NCBI RefSeq assembly: GCF_916618955.1
Contig: NZ_OU745390.1
Coordinates: 1,426,001 to 1,490,000, forward strand
DNA length: 64,000 nucleotides
Direction of reading: 5' to 3'
Source: Pseudomonas sp. Marseille-Q3773
GTDB taxonomy: Bacteria > Pseudomonadota > Gammaproteobacteria > Pseudomonadales > Pseudomonadaceae
The number at the start of each line of letters is the position of its first letter. The first letter of the stretch is position 1. The translations under genes and the position numbers were made by a program. The notes below the pieces were generated by a model, which worked only from the letters and a program-made list of their open reading frames with translations, ran no database searches and was not told the DNA's origin. Shown here piece by piece: positions 52,474-61,526 of the stretch.

Positions 52474-53238
52474 TCAGGCAACGGGAATCGGGTTATCGAC
52501 CAGCGCCTGGTTGAACTGGTTGATCAGCGTGTGCTCGTTGATCCCCTGGTTGGCACGCAGCGCGACGACCCGGTCCACCAGCACCTCGGTTGTCGCGGTC
52601 TCGAGCTTGACCAGGGTTTCTTCAATGAACGCATCGAGCGGCATGGCGCGTTCATCACCGCTTTTGTGGACCAGGTCGGTATCGACCCATGGCGGGGCGA
52701 TTTCCAGCACTTTCACGCTGGTGTCACGCAGGCTGAAGCGCTGCGACAGGGAATAGGAGTGCAGGGCAGCCTTGGTCGCCGAATACAGCGCGGTGGCCGC
52801 CAGCGGCAAATAGGCCAGCACCGAGCTGTTGTTGATGATGTAGGCTTCAGGCTGGCGTTTCAGGTGTTCGACGAAAGCGGCGCTGACACGCACCGGGCCA
52901 AGCAGATTGGTCTGCAGCAGGCTCACCGCCTGGGCATCGTCATGGTCACCCGATGCCGGGTTGTCGAAGGGCATGATGCCAGCGTTGTTGATGATCACGT
53001 TCAGCGCAGGGTGGCGCCGAATGACCTCCTGGGCGACTTCCTTGATCTGCTGCGGGTCGTTGATGTCGAGCCGCACGGTATCGATACCGGGGTTGGCCTG
53101 GGCGATTTCGTCCAGCAGTGCCTGACGGCGGCCCGCCACGATCACCTGGTTGCCACGCTGATGGAAAGCTTCGGCGAGGGCACGACCAATGCCCGAGGTA
53201 CCGCCGGTAATGAAAATGGTGTTGGCGCTGAGTTTCAT
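52474..53238 (-). CDS. Short-chain dehydrogenase (DltE-like)
   Basis: A 254-aa SDR enzyme. The NAD(P) motif TGGTSGIGRA is at residue 11, NNAG near 86, Ser near 138 and the catalytic YSATK near 151. Motif set and length match classical SDRs of the DltE kind. It is the second gene of a two-SDR operon on the minus strand, 20 bases after the first. The AraC/GlxA-type regulator is divergent from the pair. Substrate unknown. Confidence 0.9.
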   Translation of the reverse strand: MKLSANTIFITGGTSGIGRALAEAFHQRGNQVIVAGRRQALLDEIAQANPGIDTVRLDINDPQQIKEVAQEVIRRHPALNVIINNAGIMPFDNPASGDHDDAQAVSLLQTNLLGPVRVSAAFVEHLKRQPEAYIINNSSVLAYLPLAATALYSATKAALHSYSLSQRFSLRDTSVKVLEIAPPWVDTDLVHKSGDERAMPLDAFIEETLVKLETATTEVLVDRVVALRANQGINEHTLINQFNQALVDNPIPVA

Positions 53239-53258
53239 GGTTCCATTTCCTCTGCAGG

Positions 53259-54062
53259 TCAGTTGGCGTCGTAACGGGGAGCAAGGCGGTTATTGGACAG
53301 CTGGCTGAACAGGGCCTGGCGGCTGGCTTCGTAGCGCTCGAACGCCTCGAGGTCATGCAGCGAGGGAATGGAGATCAGCACGCCGTCGTCGAAATCCTGC
53401 AGGGCGCCGTCCACCAGGTCTGCGGCCGACATCACGATGGCGGGGTCCAGGTTCTCGACCGGCAAGCCGCCGATTTGCCAGAAGTCGGTGGCGGTGGCGC
53501 CGGGCAGTACCGCCTGGATCTGGATGCCTTGGTCGGCAAGCTCCCTGTGCAGGGAATGACTGAAAGCGGTGACATAGGCCTTGCTGCCGCCATATACGCC
53601 ATTGAGCCGCTCGGGGGCGAGGCTCACCACCGACGAGATGTTGATCACCGCGCCTTGCCGGCGAGCGACAAAGCCCGGGACGGCGGCGTAGGTCAGGCGG
53701 GTGAGGGCGGTGACGTTGAGGGTGATCATTTCGGCCATGCGCTCGACATCACTTTCCAGCAGGCTGGTATGGGTGCCGATGCCGGCGTTGTTCACCAGCA
53801 GGCTGATACTGGCGTCTTCGCGCAGCTTGCGCTCCACTTTGGCCAGGTCACCGGTATTGGCCAGGTCTGCCGGAAACACTTCCACATTCTGTCGGGTTTC
53901 GCTGGTGAGGCGGCTGGCCAGGTCGTTCAGGCGCTCGCGGTTGCGCGCCACCAGTACCAGGTCGTAGCCGCGACGGGCCAGGCGTTCTGCGTAGATCGAG
54001 CCGATTCCGGTGGAAGCGCCGGTGATGAGCGCGGTGCCTTTGTATTGCTGCGTCATGGTCAT
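53259..54062 (-). CDS. Short-chain dehydrogenase/reductase
   Basis: A 267-aa SDR with TGASTGIGSIYA (about 15), NNAG near 92, Ser near 145 and the catalytic YGGSK near 159, so a slightly altered YxxxK. The start could be the ATG at 54062 or the one two codons later (MTQQYKG). It is the first gene of the SDR operon and is divergent from the regulator at 54165, with a clear dyad between them. Oxidoreductase of unknown substrate; the pair and regulator probably respond to one compound. Confidence 0.9.
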   Translation of the reverse strand: MTMTQQYKGTALITGASTGIGSIYAERLARRGYDLVLVARNRERLNDLASRLTSETRQNVEVFPADLANTGDLAKVERKLREDASISLLVNNAGIGTHTSLLESDVERMAEMITLNVTALTRLTYAAVPGFVARRQGAVINISSVVSLAPERLNGVYGGSKAYVTAFSHSLHRELADQGIQIQAVLPGATATDFWQIGGLPVENLDPAIVMSAADLVDGALQDFDDGVLISIPSLHDLEAFERYEASRQALFSQLSNNRLAPRYDAN

Positions 54063-54109
54063 GCTCCAGGGTTGAGTTGCGGTGGAGCCATGATGACAAG
54101 GGCCACGCT

Positions 54110-54145
54110 TGTCTCAAACGACGTATATGGTACGCTTTCGAGACA
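54110..54145. promoter_or_regulatory. Dyad between the SDR operon and the GlxA/AraC regulator
   Basis: TGTCTCAAACG and CTTTCGAGACA are inverted copies (9 of 11 positions) separated by 14 bases. It ends 19 bases before the regulator start and lies 48 bases upstream of the first SDR start. A likely operator, possibly for autoregulation. Confidence 0.55.
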
Positions 54146-54164
54146 TTGCAGCAGGAGTTCGACG

Positions 54165-55109
54165 ATGCACCGGGTTGGCTATCTGATGACCGAAGGTTTC
54201 CAGATCATGTCCCTGGCGACCCAGGCGGTGTTCGAGTTTGCCAATATCGTCACTGGCGAAGCGGTCTACAGGATTCAGAACTTCTCCATCCAGGGCGGCA
54301 CCGTGCGCTCCTCCCTGGGCATGCATATCGACACGCTAGCTTTGGGCGCTGCAGGCCTGGCCGACACCTGGATGGTCACTGGCACCCTGACGCCCTTGAC
54401 GGTACCTGATGAGGCCGTGCTGGCCAGCGTGCGCGGCTTTGTCGAAGGCGCACGGCGCACCGCCGGGCTGTGCACCGGCACCTTCGTCCTGGCCCATGCG
54501 GGTGTCCTGGACGGGCGACGAGCGACAACGCACTGGGCCTATGCCAGGAAACTGCGCGAGATGTACCCGCAGGTCGAGGTGGAGGATGACCGTATCTTCA
54601 TCGTGGATGGTTCGGTATGGACCTCCGCCGGCATGACAGCAGCCCTGGACATGGCACTGGGCATGGTGGAAAAAGACCTGGGCAGTGAAGTGGCCAGGTC
54701 GGTGGCGCACAAGCTGGTCATGCACCAGCGCCGTTCAGGCGGGCAATCCCAGCATTCCGAGCTGCTTGCGTTGTCGCCCCGGTCGGACCGTATCCAGGCC
54801 GCGCTGGATTATGCCCGCAAGCATCTGAGCCGTTCGTTGAGCGTCGAGGAGCTGGCCGGGGTGGTGCACCTGAGCCCGCGTCAGTTTACCCGCGTATTCA
54901 CCGCCGAAACCGGGCAATCACCGGCCAAGGCCGTGGAAGGCCTGCGCCTGGAGGCCGCGCGGTTGATGATCGAGCAGAGCCGGCATAGCCTCGATGTGGT
55001 CGCCAGGGAGACCGGCTTCAGGGACCGGCGGCACATGCGCGAGGTGTTCATCCGCGGCTTCGGCGTGCCGCCGCAAGCAGTGCGGCGGGATGCCAGGCGG
55101 GTCGTATGA
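54165..55109 (+). CDS. GlxA-type AraC-family transcriptional regulator
   Basis: 314 aa from the ATG at 54165 (MHRVGYLMTEGFQIMSLATQ); the longer frame back to 53355 is antisense to the SDR gene. The N-terminal half is a DJ-1/PfpI-like domain, including the TAGLCTGTFVLAHAG nucleophile-elbow region and GMTAALDMALGMVE. The C-terminal half has two AraC helix-turn-helices (SVEELAGVVHLSPRQFTRVF and VARETGFRDRRHMREVF). This is the GlxA/FtrA architecture. It is divergent from the two SDR genes and a MaoC-like gene follows on its own strand, so it may control both. Effector unknown. Confidence 0.9.
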   Translation: MHRVGYLMTEGFQIMSLATQAVFEFANIVTGEAVYRIQNFSIQGGTVRSSLGMHIDTLALGAAGLADTWMVTGTLTPLTVPDEAVLASVRGFVEGARRTAGLCTGTFVLAHAGVLDGRRATTHWAYARKLREMYPQVEVEDDRIFIVDGSVWTSAGMTAALDMALGMVEKDLGSEVARSVAHKLVMHQRRSGGQSQHSELLALSPRSDRIQAALDYARKHLSRSLSVEELAGVVHLSPRQFTRVFTAETGQSPAKAVEGLRLEAARLMIEQSRHSLDVVARETGFRDRRHMREVFIRGFGVPPQAVRRDARRVV

Positions 55110-55155
55110 ACAACAGGGCGCCAGAGGCCCTTCACATCGAACCAGGAGAGAGCAC

Positions 55156-55617
55156 ATGGCAGCTGTCGAACTGAACAAGCTGTATTTCGAAGACCTTGCG
55201 GTGGGTGCGTCTTTCACCAGCGAGTCTTATGAAATGACCACCGAGCGCATTTTGCACTTCGCCGCCGAATACGATCCGCAGCCCTTTCATACCGATGCCG
55301 AAGCGGCGCAGGCGAGTTTTTTCAATGGCCTAGCGGCAAGCGGATGGCATACGGCGGCAGTGACGATGCGCTTGCTGGTTGCAAGTGTGCCGCTGGCTGG
55401 CGGGCTGATCGGCACTGGCAGCGAGATCAGCTGGCCACAGGCCGTGCGCCCGGGCGACAGATTGCGCGTGACGACAACGGTGAAGGAGCTGACCGCTTCC
55501 AGGTCGCGACCTGAGCGGGGCATGGCGCTGCTGGAAAGCGAAACCTGCAATCAGGACGGCGCCGTGTGCCAGCGCAGCGTGGCCCGGGTGCTGGTGTTTC
55601 GCCGCGAGCCCGGCTAA
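55156..55617 (+). CDS. MaoC-family hot-dog hydratase
   Basis: 153 aa from the ATG at 55156, with GGAGAG upstream. The hot-dog fold with the hydratase-2 motif is clear: AAEYDPQPFHTDAEAAQASF (Asp and His catalytic), then GLAASGWHTAA and PGDRLRVTTTVKEL. It probably hydrates or dehydrates an enoyl thioester or related acid. It follows the GlxA-type regulator by 46 bases on the same strand and could be in its transcript. Substrate unknown. A stem-loop follows. Confidence 0.85.
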   Translation: MAAVELNKLYFEDLAVGASFTSESYEMTTERILHFAAEYDPQPFHTDAEAAQASFFNGLAASGWHTAAVTMRLLVASVPLAGGLIGTGSEISWPQAVRPGDRLRVTTTVKELTASRSRPERGMALLESETCNQDGAVCQRSVARVLVFRREPG

Positions 55618-55631
55618 AGCGCAGCCGGAGC

Positions 55632-55654
55632 CGGGGCGATCGATGATCGCCCCG
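55632..55654 (+). terminator. Stem-loop between MaoC and the cytochrome-like gene
   Basis: CGGGGCGATC-GAT-GATCGCCCCG is a perfect 10-bp stem between convergent genes, followed by TTTG on the plus strand. It could serve both directions. Confidence 0.7.
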
Positions 55655-55662
55655 TTTGCGCT

Positions 55663-57270
55663 TCAGCGACGCTCCTTCAGGGTTTCGAAGGCCTGGACGC
55701 GCTTGATCAGGCTGTGCTTGCTGGCGGAACTGGCACTGTTGAACAGGAACGAGAAGTCCGAGGCCAACGAGCTGCTGCCGGCAATCGTCGCGTACTGATG
55801 GCACTGGTTGCAGGCATCACCCTGTACATAGGTTTCCAGGGTGGTGTTGGCCACCGGCACGTTGCCCTGGCTGATGTACGCACCGTACGACAACGGCACT
55901 GACGCGTTGGCGCCTGGTTCCGGGCTGGGTGGGTTGGGCGCCAGGGTCCAGAGTACGTTGATCAGTTTGTAGTACTGGAACACCGACTTGCCCTGGCTGT
56001 GCTGGGCGAAGCTGGCCTGCACGGCGCCGTTCAGCGCTTGCAGGTCGCTCGGCACAGGATGTTCACGAGTGGTCTGCACTGGCTGGTCGCGCGGGAACAG
56101 GTCGGTGCAGTCCCGGTCGGGATGGTGTTGCTTGCATTGGATACGGGGCACGTTCGGTTCACACTCAGGGCCGCTGCCGCAGGCCGGGTTGTTGAAGGCG
56201 AAGCCGTCCGGCGGGGTTTGTTGCGGCGGTACCTGGCCCGGCTCGGGCACGTTGTCGCCCTGCTCGAAGGTGGTCCAGATGAAGTTCGGTGATGCCTGGG
56301 TCTTGTTGATGATATGCAGGCCCACCAGCCCCACCACCTCCTGGGTACAGGTCAGCGTGTCGGGGCGCTTGAGCCAGGCGACGGTGGTCAGGTAGCGCCC
56401 GAACAGTTCGGGTTTGCCAGTCAGTATGCGCCAGGCGGCCTTGAGTTCGATCGCGCCGAGTTGTTCCTGCGGCACCGGCGACGGCGGCAGCGAGCGCATC
56501 GGCTCGCCGATGGGCAACGACAGCCCTTCGGGCGTAGTGCCATCGGCGTTCTGCGCCACCTTCAGCTGGTTGGCGGCGTCGTAGAGCCCCTTGTCGACGA
56601 TGTAGTCGAACTCGGCCTTGCCCACCTTGCGTTCAAAGAACACCAGGTTGCCCGCCTGGTCCGTCAGCCAGCCGCCGGATGCTTCCATCACCGGGTCGGG
56701 AATGGACGCGAGTGTCCCGCTGGACAGGTGGAAGCCGTGCACGGCGTTGATCGCCCCTTCGGAGGTGGCGTTCATGAACTTGCGGGCACCGACCTTGAGG
56801 GCCTGGAGGCTGCCCTGGGTGCTGCAACCGGCTGGCACCAGGGTTTGCACGCCCCAGCCGCTGGGCTTGGGGGCGCCGGGCAGGAAGATGTCGTTGGCGT
56901 CCTTGTAGCTGGCCCACACTGGCGCCACGCTCATCGGTTGCCCCGGGTCGGAGGGCACACCGAACTGCGCCAGGGTGCTGTTCATGTCGGGTTCGCCGGC
57001 CAGGCTGGCGGTGGCTGGCCAGCCGGGATTCACCGGCCAGTTCAGGGCAATGAACAACTGCCAGGCAAAACAGTTCATGAACGCCTGGTTGCTGGCATTG
57101 AAGTTGTTGACCGGGAGGAACCCGCCGCTGGCAGGGTTGAACACCAACTGCTGCTGCACACAGGCGTCGGCGTCCGACATTGGCGCCGCCATGGCGGCTG
57201 GCAGGGTCGACAGGCACAGCAGCATGCCGCTTAGTAGCGACAGAAGACTCAAGCGTAACCTGGACATCAT
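55663..57270 (-). CDS. Exported protein with single c-type haem motif, tyrosinase operon
   Basis: 535 aa with a signal peptide (MMSRLRLSLLSLLSGMLLCL, cleavage near MAA-PMSD). The long body (about 30-480) has many Trp, Pro and Cys and a text I cannot place in a family. Near the C-terminus CNQCH (487-491) is a classic haem-c attachment site, followed by QYATIAGSSSLASDFSFLF. It thus looks like a periplasmic or secreted haem protein that could carry electrons. It is the third gene of an operon with tyrosinase and the 578-aa protein, 57 bases downstream of the latter. Confidence 0.75.
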   Translation of the reverse strand: MMSRLRLSLLSLLSGMLLCLSTLPAAMAAPMSDADACVQQQLVFNPASGGFLPVNNFNASNQAFMNCFAWQLFIALNWPVNPGWPATASLAGEPDMNSTLAQFGVPSDPGQPMSVAPVWASYKDANDIFLPGAPKPSGWGVQTLVPAGCSTQGSLQALKVGARKFMNATSEGAINAVHGFHLSSGTLASIPDPVMEASGGWLTDQAGNLVFFERKVGKAEFDYIVDKGLYDAANQLKVAQNADGTTPEGLSLPIGEPMRSLPPSPVPQEQLGAIELKAAWRILTGKPELFGRYLTTVAWLKRPDTLTCTQEVVGLVGLHIINKTQASPNFIWTTFEQGDNVPEPGQVPPQQTPPDGFAFNNPACGSGPECEPNVPRIQCKQHHPDRDCTDLFPRDQPVQTTREHPVPSDLQALNGAVQASFAQHSQGKSVFQYYKLINVLWTLAPNPPSPEPGANASVPLSYGAYISQGNVPVANTTLETYVQGDACNQCHQYATIAGSSSLASDFSFLFNSASSASKHSLIKRVQAFETLKERR

Positions 57271-57327
57271 CGCGCTCCTTGCAAGCAGTGAAGCCGCACC
57301 CGAAGGTGCGGCGATAGAGGGCGCGCT

Positions 57328-59064
57328 TCAGGCACCAGGTACCAGCGCCAGGCCGGATTCCCACGGGTGGTCCGCCGCGCTCACGTTCACGTCCTCGCCC
57401 GGATTGAGCGCACGTACCGTTACCAGGCCGGGGGCGGCGCTGGGGCTGACCGTGATGCTGAGGATGTAGGCCTGGGTGCCGCCCGCATTGGTCTGCCCGG
57501 GAATGGCCGAGGCGTCAGGCAGGAACTGGGTGACCTGCGCGGTAATGCCAGGGTTGGAGAACTGCACCCTGGCACTCTGCGCCGTGGTGTTCGGGTCGGC
57601 GCCTTGTACCACCAGCACAAACTGGTTGCTGCTGCCCGGCGCAAGGCAGGCCGGCAGGTCAGTGGGCGACTGGCCATAGAACAGGTCCACCGGCAGCAAT
57701 TGCACCGGCCAGGGCTGCAGGCCTGCCACCCGGTCCTGCACGCAGGGGAAGGAAGGCGGCGTGGTGGCAGGCGGGAGGGCACTGACGCTCAGGCCCACCA
57801 GCAGTTGTTCGGCGATCACCCACACATAGTCGACCGGTTGCTTGTTGATGGTGATCTGGTTGATCGAGAAGCCTGCGCTTTCCGGCACTTCGAACACGGC
57901 CTGGAGGATCTGGTCGGAGCCGTTGGCGGCCGACTTGGCAGTGCCGCGCGTAACCCGCCAATACTGGCTCACGTCCTGGCCCTGCGGGCCTTTCCAGCTG
58001 CTGAAGTCGGTGGGTTGCTGCAGGTACAGGCCAATCGGGTTGGTCAGTGACAAGCGGTTGTTCACTGCGTTGGAGTTGGCCATGAAACCGATGTGCGGGT
58101 CGGAGTTGCGATAGTTCTGCCCATACTGGGCGCAGCAGATCAGCGACTGGGCGTTCTGGCTGCTGGTCACCGGGCGCAGGATGGTGGCGGCGGCGGCCAG
58201 GTACACCTCGGCGCTGAGGGTGTTGGGGCCGGAGGTCAGGTGCATGGCCCCGCCAAATTGGCCGGGCACACAGGCCGTGCCGGCATTCCACTTGTTGACC
58301 GTGTCATAGGCCGGCAGCCCGGTGGTGGGGTCGATGACCGGGTCGCCAGCCTTGCCGGTCGGGCAGTCGACGGTGTAGCGCAGGTACAGGTCTTCGAGCT
58401 GCACGTTGGGGTCGATGTATTCGCGGTACAGGCCCAGCACGGCGTGCGGGTCGATGCGCCACATGGCCAGGTAGTACGCCGGGTTTTCGCAGGTGAAGGT
58501 GATCTTGCGCATGTTGCCGTTGGCATCGCGCACGATCGACCACTCGCAGTATTCATCAAGCCAGCCGCGTGGGCCGGAGGGCGAGAACGCGGTGTACTTG
58601 CCGTTCCAGTCGATGCTGGGGCAGCGTTTGGCCGGCAGCTGCAGCAGGGTGCCCTTGTTGTCCGGGTCGTACAGCGTGTAGAGGGTGTCGTTGAGGGTGA
58701 TCTGGCCGTAGTCGGCCAGCTCCATCACCTGTTGCAGGGTCATGGCTTTGCCGCCCAGCTGGGGAACGACTGCGGCTCCGTTGTTGTAAAAGAACGTCCA
58801 TAGCCGGTTGGGGAAGGGCGCCCAGGTGATCGCCGGCACTACCACATCACCGAAACCTTCCACCAGCGGGTTGTAGTAGCCCGAGCGCGGCGCGTCGTAC
58901 AGGCTCGACCACGGGTTGCCGATGATGGACGATTCGGTCCAGCCGGTGAGGTAGTTGTTCCAGTCGCGTTCGAACTGCGGGAGCTGGTCTTCCAGGCCCA
59001 GCTTGTTGTAGTCCTTGGGCGCTTGTTCGGCGGGAGAAGTGAACTGGTTGAAGGGCGTGCTCAT
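57328..59064 (-). CDS. Unknown 578-aa protein coupled to tyrosinase
   Basis: 578 aa from the ATG at 59064, whose ATGA overlaps the tyrosinase stop by 4 bases. There is no signal peptide, no membrane segment and no motif that I recognise. It is rich in Trp, Tyr, Asn and Pro, with Cys pairs (ICCAQYGQNY, PSFPCVQDR) and a beta-rich C-terminal part (about 470-578). The N-terminal YNKLGLEDQLPQFERDWNNY and TWAPFPNRLWTFFYNNGAA look like a globular domain. Given the coupling it may be a chaperone, a copper-delivery partner or a substrate for the tyrosinase. This is inference from position only. Confidence 0.75.
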   Translation of the reverse strand: MSTPFNQFTSPAEQAPKDYNKLGLEDQLPQFERDWNNYLTGWTESSIIGNPWSSLYDAPRSGYYNPLVEGFGDVVVPAITWAPFPNRLWTFFYNNGAAVVPQLGGKAMTLQQVMELADYGQITLNDTLYTLYDPDNKGTLLQLPAKRCPSIDWNGKYTAFSPSGPRGWLDEYCEWSIVRDANGNMRKITFTCENPAYYLAMWRIDPHAVLGLYREYIDPNVQLEDLYLRYTVDCPTGKAGDPVIDPTTGLPAYDTVNKWNAGTACVPGQFGGAMHLTSGPNTLSAEVYLAAAATILRPVTSSQNAQSLICCAQYGQNYRNSDPHIGFMANSNAVNNRLSLTNPIGLYLQQPTDFSSWKGPQGQDVSQYWRVTRGTAKSAANGSDQILQAVFEVPESAGFSINQITINKQPVDYVWVIAEQLLVGLSVSALPPATTPPSFPCVQDRVAGLQPWPVQLLPVDLFYGQSPTDLPACLAPGSSNQFVLVVQGADPNTTAQSARVQFSNPGITAQVTQFLPDASAIPGQTNAGGTQAYILSITVSPSAAPGLVTVRALNPGEDVNVSAADHPWESGLALVPGA

Positions 59065-60887
59065 GTCGGTTCTCCAGGTGTGCGTGGGGTGGAAACGGAG
59101 CAGCAGCCGGCGACCGGGGTCGGGCCGGCGAGGGTCTGGCGTGGGTCGTCCCACACCAATTGGGCGATGAAACCGGGCAGGTGGGTGTATTCGTCAGGCG
59201 TCAGCACGCGGCCACTGTCGGGATGGGTCACCAGCAGCGACACCTGCACCGCATCGGCGGGGCCAAGGCCCAGCGCAGTGGCGTTGCGGGCCGCATTCAA
59301 TGCGCGCGACACGCCATGGCTGATACAGCGGCCCTTGTCGTCCTCCAGGCCCATGCCGATGCGGCTGAAGCGCCCCACGTAGTGAGGGTTGTCAGCGCTG
59401 ACGTGCTGTGCGGTGGCGTCGGGCTGATCGAGAAACACGTCGATCAGATAGGTGTCGTGGGTGCAGCGCACATGATCGAACACCACCCACGGGCCGGGCC
59501 CTGCAGCGCCGTTTTCCACGCTGCCGGCGACTGCGCCGTGTTCGCAACAGGCGTGGCTAGCCGGCTTGCGCGTGCCAAATTGTGGCGCCACCGGCACGCC
59601 GTAGTCGTAGCCGATATGCCGGCTGTCCTGGGCCATGTCGCCCAGCGTGGTGTAGCGCCAGGCGTCGGCGCTGGTAAAGGTGACCTGCGTGGCGTCGCGG
59701 CCTGAAAACGGCTGCAACAGGCATTGCGTGGTGAACTGCGCCCCTGGGTTGGCCCTGATCCAGACTTCGAGCATGCGGTCGATGTTGGCGTGGTAGGAGC
59801 AGAATACCGGGTCGAAGGCGGTGTAGGCGTTGTCGGCCATGTCGCCGCCGATCCAGCCGTGATAATTGTCGTGCGGTTGCTCGTACAGACCGTCGAAATT
59901 GAGCGCACGATTAGGGTACAGGCGGTCTTCCTGGGGCGGGTCGAACACCGGAATGTTGGCCCAGGGATAGCCGGGTACGCCCTGTGGCTGGCTGAACGTG
60001 GTGAACTTCAGGGCATCCACCACCTGTTGCTGGAAAATCCGGCTCATGCCGTACAAGCGGGTGCGGTCCAGGCGCGATTCTTCACCTCGGGTGTAGAACA
60101 GCGGATTGCGCTGCACATAGCGGCAGTCCGGTTCATTGGCCGCGCCACTGGTGCAAGCCTTGGACCGCCCGTCTTTGGCCGCTGCGTAACGCAGCGGGTT
60201 GCGCCGGGTCTCGCCGCTGTGCGGATGCACGTAGGTTTCGTCGAGAAAGGCCTGGGGCAGGCCGGCCTGTGGACTGCCGTCGACGCTGGCATCTTCGGCC
60301 ATCCAGTCCCAGTAGGGGATGGCGCAGTCGATCAGTTGTTCCAGGTACAACAGGTACGCCCGGTGCCACAGGGCGAACGCCTCCTGGTAATGCAGGCACC
60401 AGTTGGTATGGATGTAGGCGTAGCGTTGCCACGGCGAACCGCTGTCGGGGTCGCCCACCTGCATCACGTCATCCAGGCGGGCGCGGTACAGGTTGAGTTC
60501 CTCGAGGCTAAGTGCGCGGATGTCCTGCCGTACCCGCCTGACCGGGTGCGGCAGGTCTGGCGGCGGAATACGCTCGGCCACATCGAAGGGCGAGCTGGCG
60601 TCGAGACGCCAGCCCTGGTTGACCCACAAGCGGAAGGTTTCCAGCGCATCGATGGGCCAGAACTGCTGCTGGTCGAGGGTCAGCGGCATGTTGCGCGAGG
60701 CCAGGTGCTGGTAGATGGTTTCTGACCAGGCCTTGACCGACGCCGGGTCGTCCAGGTAGACGAAATAGCCGTTCATGCAGCCGATCCAGGAGGCTGACAC
60801 GGCCGCCCGCTGCGCGGCAGGAATCCAGTAGGGGGCGGTGAAAAGGTTGTAAATGTCCGCCGTCCACGTCGGTTTGGCAATGATCAT
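59061..60887 (-). CDS. Dicopper tyrosinase/polyphenol oxidase
   Basis: 608 aa, no signal peptide. CuA ligands are His160, His166 and His175 in YIHTNWCLHYQEAFALWHRA; CuB ligands are His339, His343 and His366 in PHDNYHGWIGG and DPVFCSYHANIDRMLEVW. A Cys at 164, two before His166, matches the C-x-H thioether seen in fungal tyrosinases. These enzymes hydroxylate phenols and oxidise diphenols to quinones, for example in melanin formation. It is longer than Streptomyces tyrosinase (about 280 aa); the extra N-terminal 150 residues and the C-terminal 190 residues may hold a lid or partner site. First gene of the operon, divergent from an Lrp-type regulator. Confidence 0.92.
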   Translation of the reverse strand: MIIAKPTWTADIYNLFTAPYWIPAAQRAAVSASWIGCMNGYFVYLDDPASVKAWSETIYQHLASRNMPLTLDQQQFWPIDALETFRLWVNQGWRLDASSPFDVAERIPPPDLPHPVRRVRQDIRALSLEELNLYRARLDDVMQVGDPDSGSPWQRYAYIHTNWCLHYQEAFALWHRAYLLYLEQLIDCAIPYWDWMAEDASVDGSPQAGLPQAFLDETYVHPHSGETRRNPLRYAAAKDGRSKACTSGAANEPDCRYVQRNPLFYTRGEESRLDRTRLYGMSRIFQQQVVDALKFTTFSQPQGVPGYPWANIPVFDPPQEDRLYPNRALNFDGLYEQPHDNYHGWIGGDMADNAYTAFDPVFCSYHANIDRMLEVWIRANPGAQFTTQCLLQPFSGRDATQVTFTSADAWRYTTLGDMAQDSRHIGYDYGVPVAPQFGTRKPASHACCEHGAVAGSVENGAAGPGPWVVFDHVRCTHDTYLIDVFLDQPDATAQHVSADNPHYVGRFSRIGMGLEDDKGRCISHGVSRALNAARNATALGLGPADAVQVSLLVTHPDSGRVLTPDEYTHLPGFIAQLVWDDPRQTLAGPTPVAGCCSVSTPRTPGEPT

Positions 60888-61034
60888 GAGGTCCCTCTCC
60901 TGCGCCCTGGAGGCCAGTTCCGGCCGGGCTGCTAAGCTGAGTTGATGTTAGAGGGCCAGCGCGCAGGGAATCGTGCAACTTGGCGCGTCCGTGCGGCGGA
61001 TTCATTGCATTTTTTCAAGGAAGACACGGGAAAA

Positions 61035-61526
61035 ATGACAGACGCCATGGATCTGAAGATTCTGGGAAAACTGCAAAAGGATTGCTGCCAGAATCTGGAG
61101 TTGCTCAGTGACAGCGTCGGGCTGTCTTCCACCAGTTGCTACCGGCGGATCCGGCGCCTGGAAAGCGCCGGCATCATCAAGGCCAAGGTCGCGATACTGG
61201 ACGAGCGCAAGCTGGGTATTCAGGTGACCGCCTTTTTTCTGGTCAAGCTGGACCGCGACAGCAACGACATCGACCGCAAGATGCAGCACATCCTGACCAG
61301 CCACCCGGAGATCCAGGACTGCTACCTGATGACCGGCGAGTTCGATTTCGTCATGGTGGCCAAGTTTCGTGACGCCACCGAATACACCGACTACATCTAC
61401 CGGTTTCTCGACACCTACCGGGAAATTCCGATTCGTACCTATTCATCGACCTTGGTGGTGCGGACGGTGAAGAAGTCCTATGAGTTGCCGTTGGCGGGAG
61501 GGTGGCAGCACGCCGTCGATATCTGA
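61035..61526 (+). CDS. Lrp/AsnC-family regulator beside the tyrosinase operon
   Basis: 163 aa from the ATG at 61035 (MTDAMDLKILGKLQKDCCQN), preferred to the longer frame at 60942. The N-terminal AsnC helix-turn-helix (LELLSDSVGLSSTSCYRRIR) is followed by the RAM domain, with VTAFFLVKLD, PEIQDCYLMTGEFDFVMVAKF and YRFLDTYREIPIRTYSSTLV. It is divergent from tyrosinase with 147 bases between starts, so it is the likely local regulator. Family members sense amino acids; tyrosine or another aromatic is a reasonable but untested effector. Confidence 0.9.
   Translation: MTDAMDLKILGKLQKDCCQNLELLSDSVGLSSTSCYRRIRRLESAGIIKAKVAILDERKLGIQVTAFFLVKLDRDSNDIDRKMQHILTSHPEIQDCYLMTGEFDFVMVAKFRDATEYTDYIYRFLDTYREIPIRTYSSTLVVRTVKKSYELPLAGGWQHAVDI

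Noticed and set aside
53355..54164. N-terminal extension of the GlxA-type regulator to 584 aa
   Set aside because: The added part is antisense to an SDR gene; the ATG at 54165 gives the normal family length.
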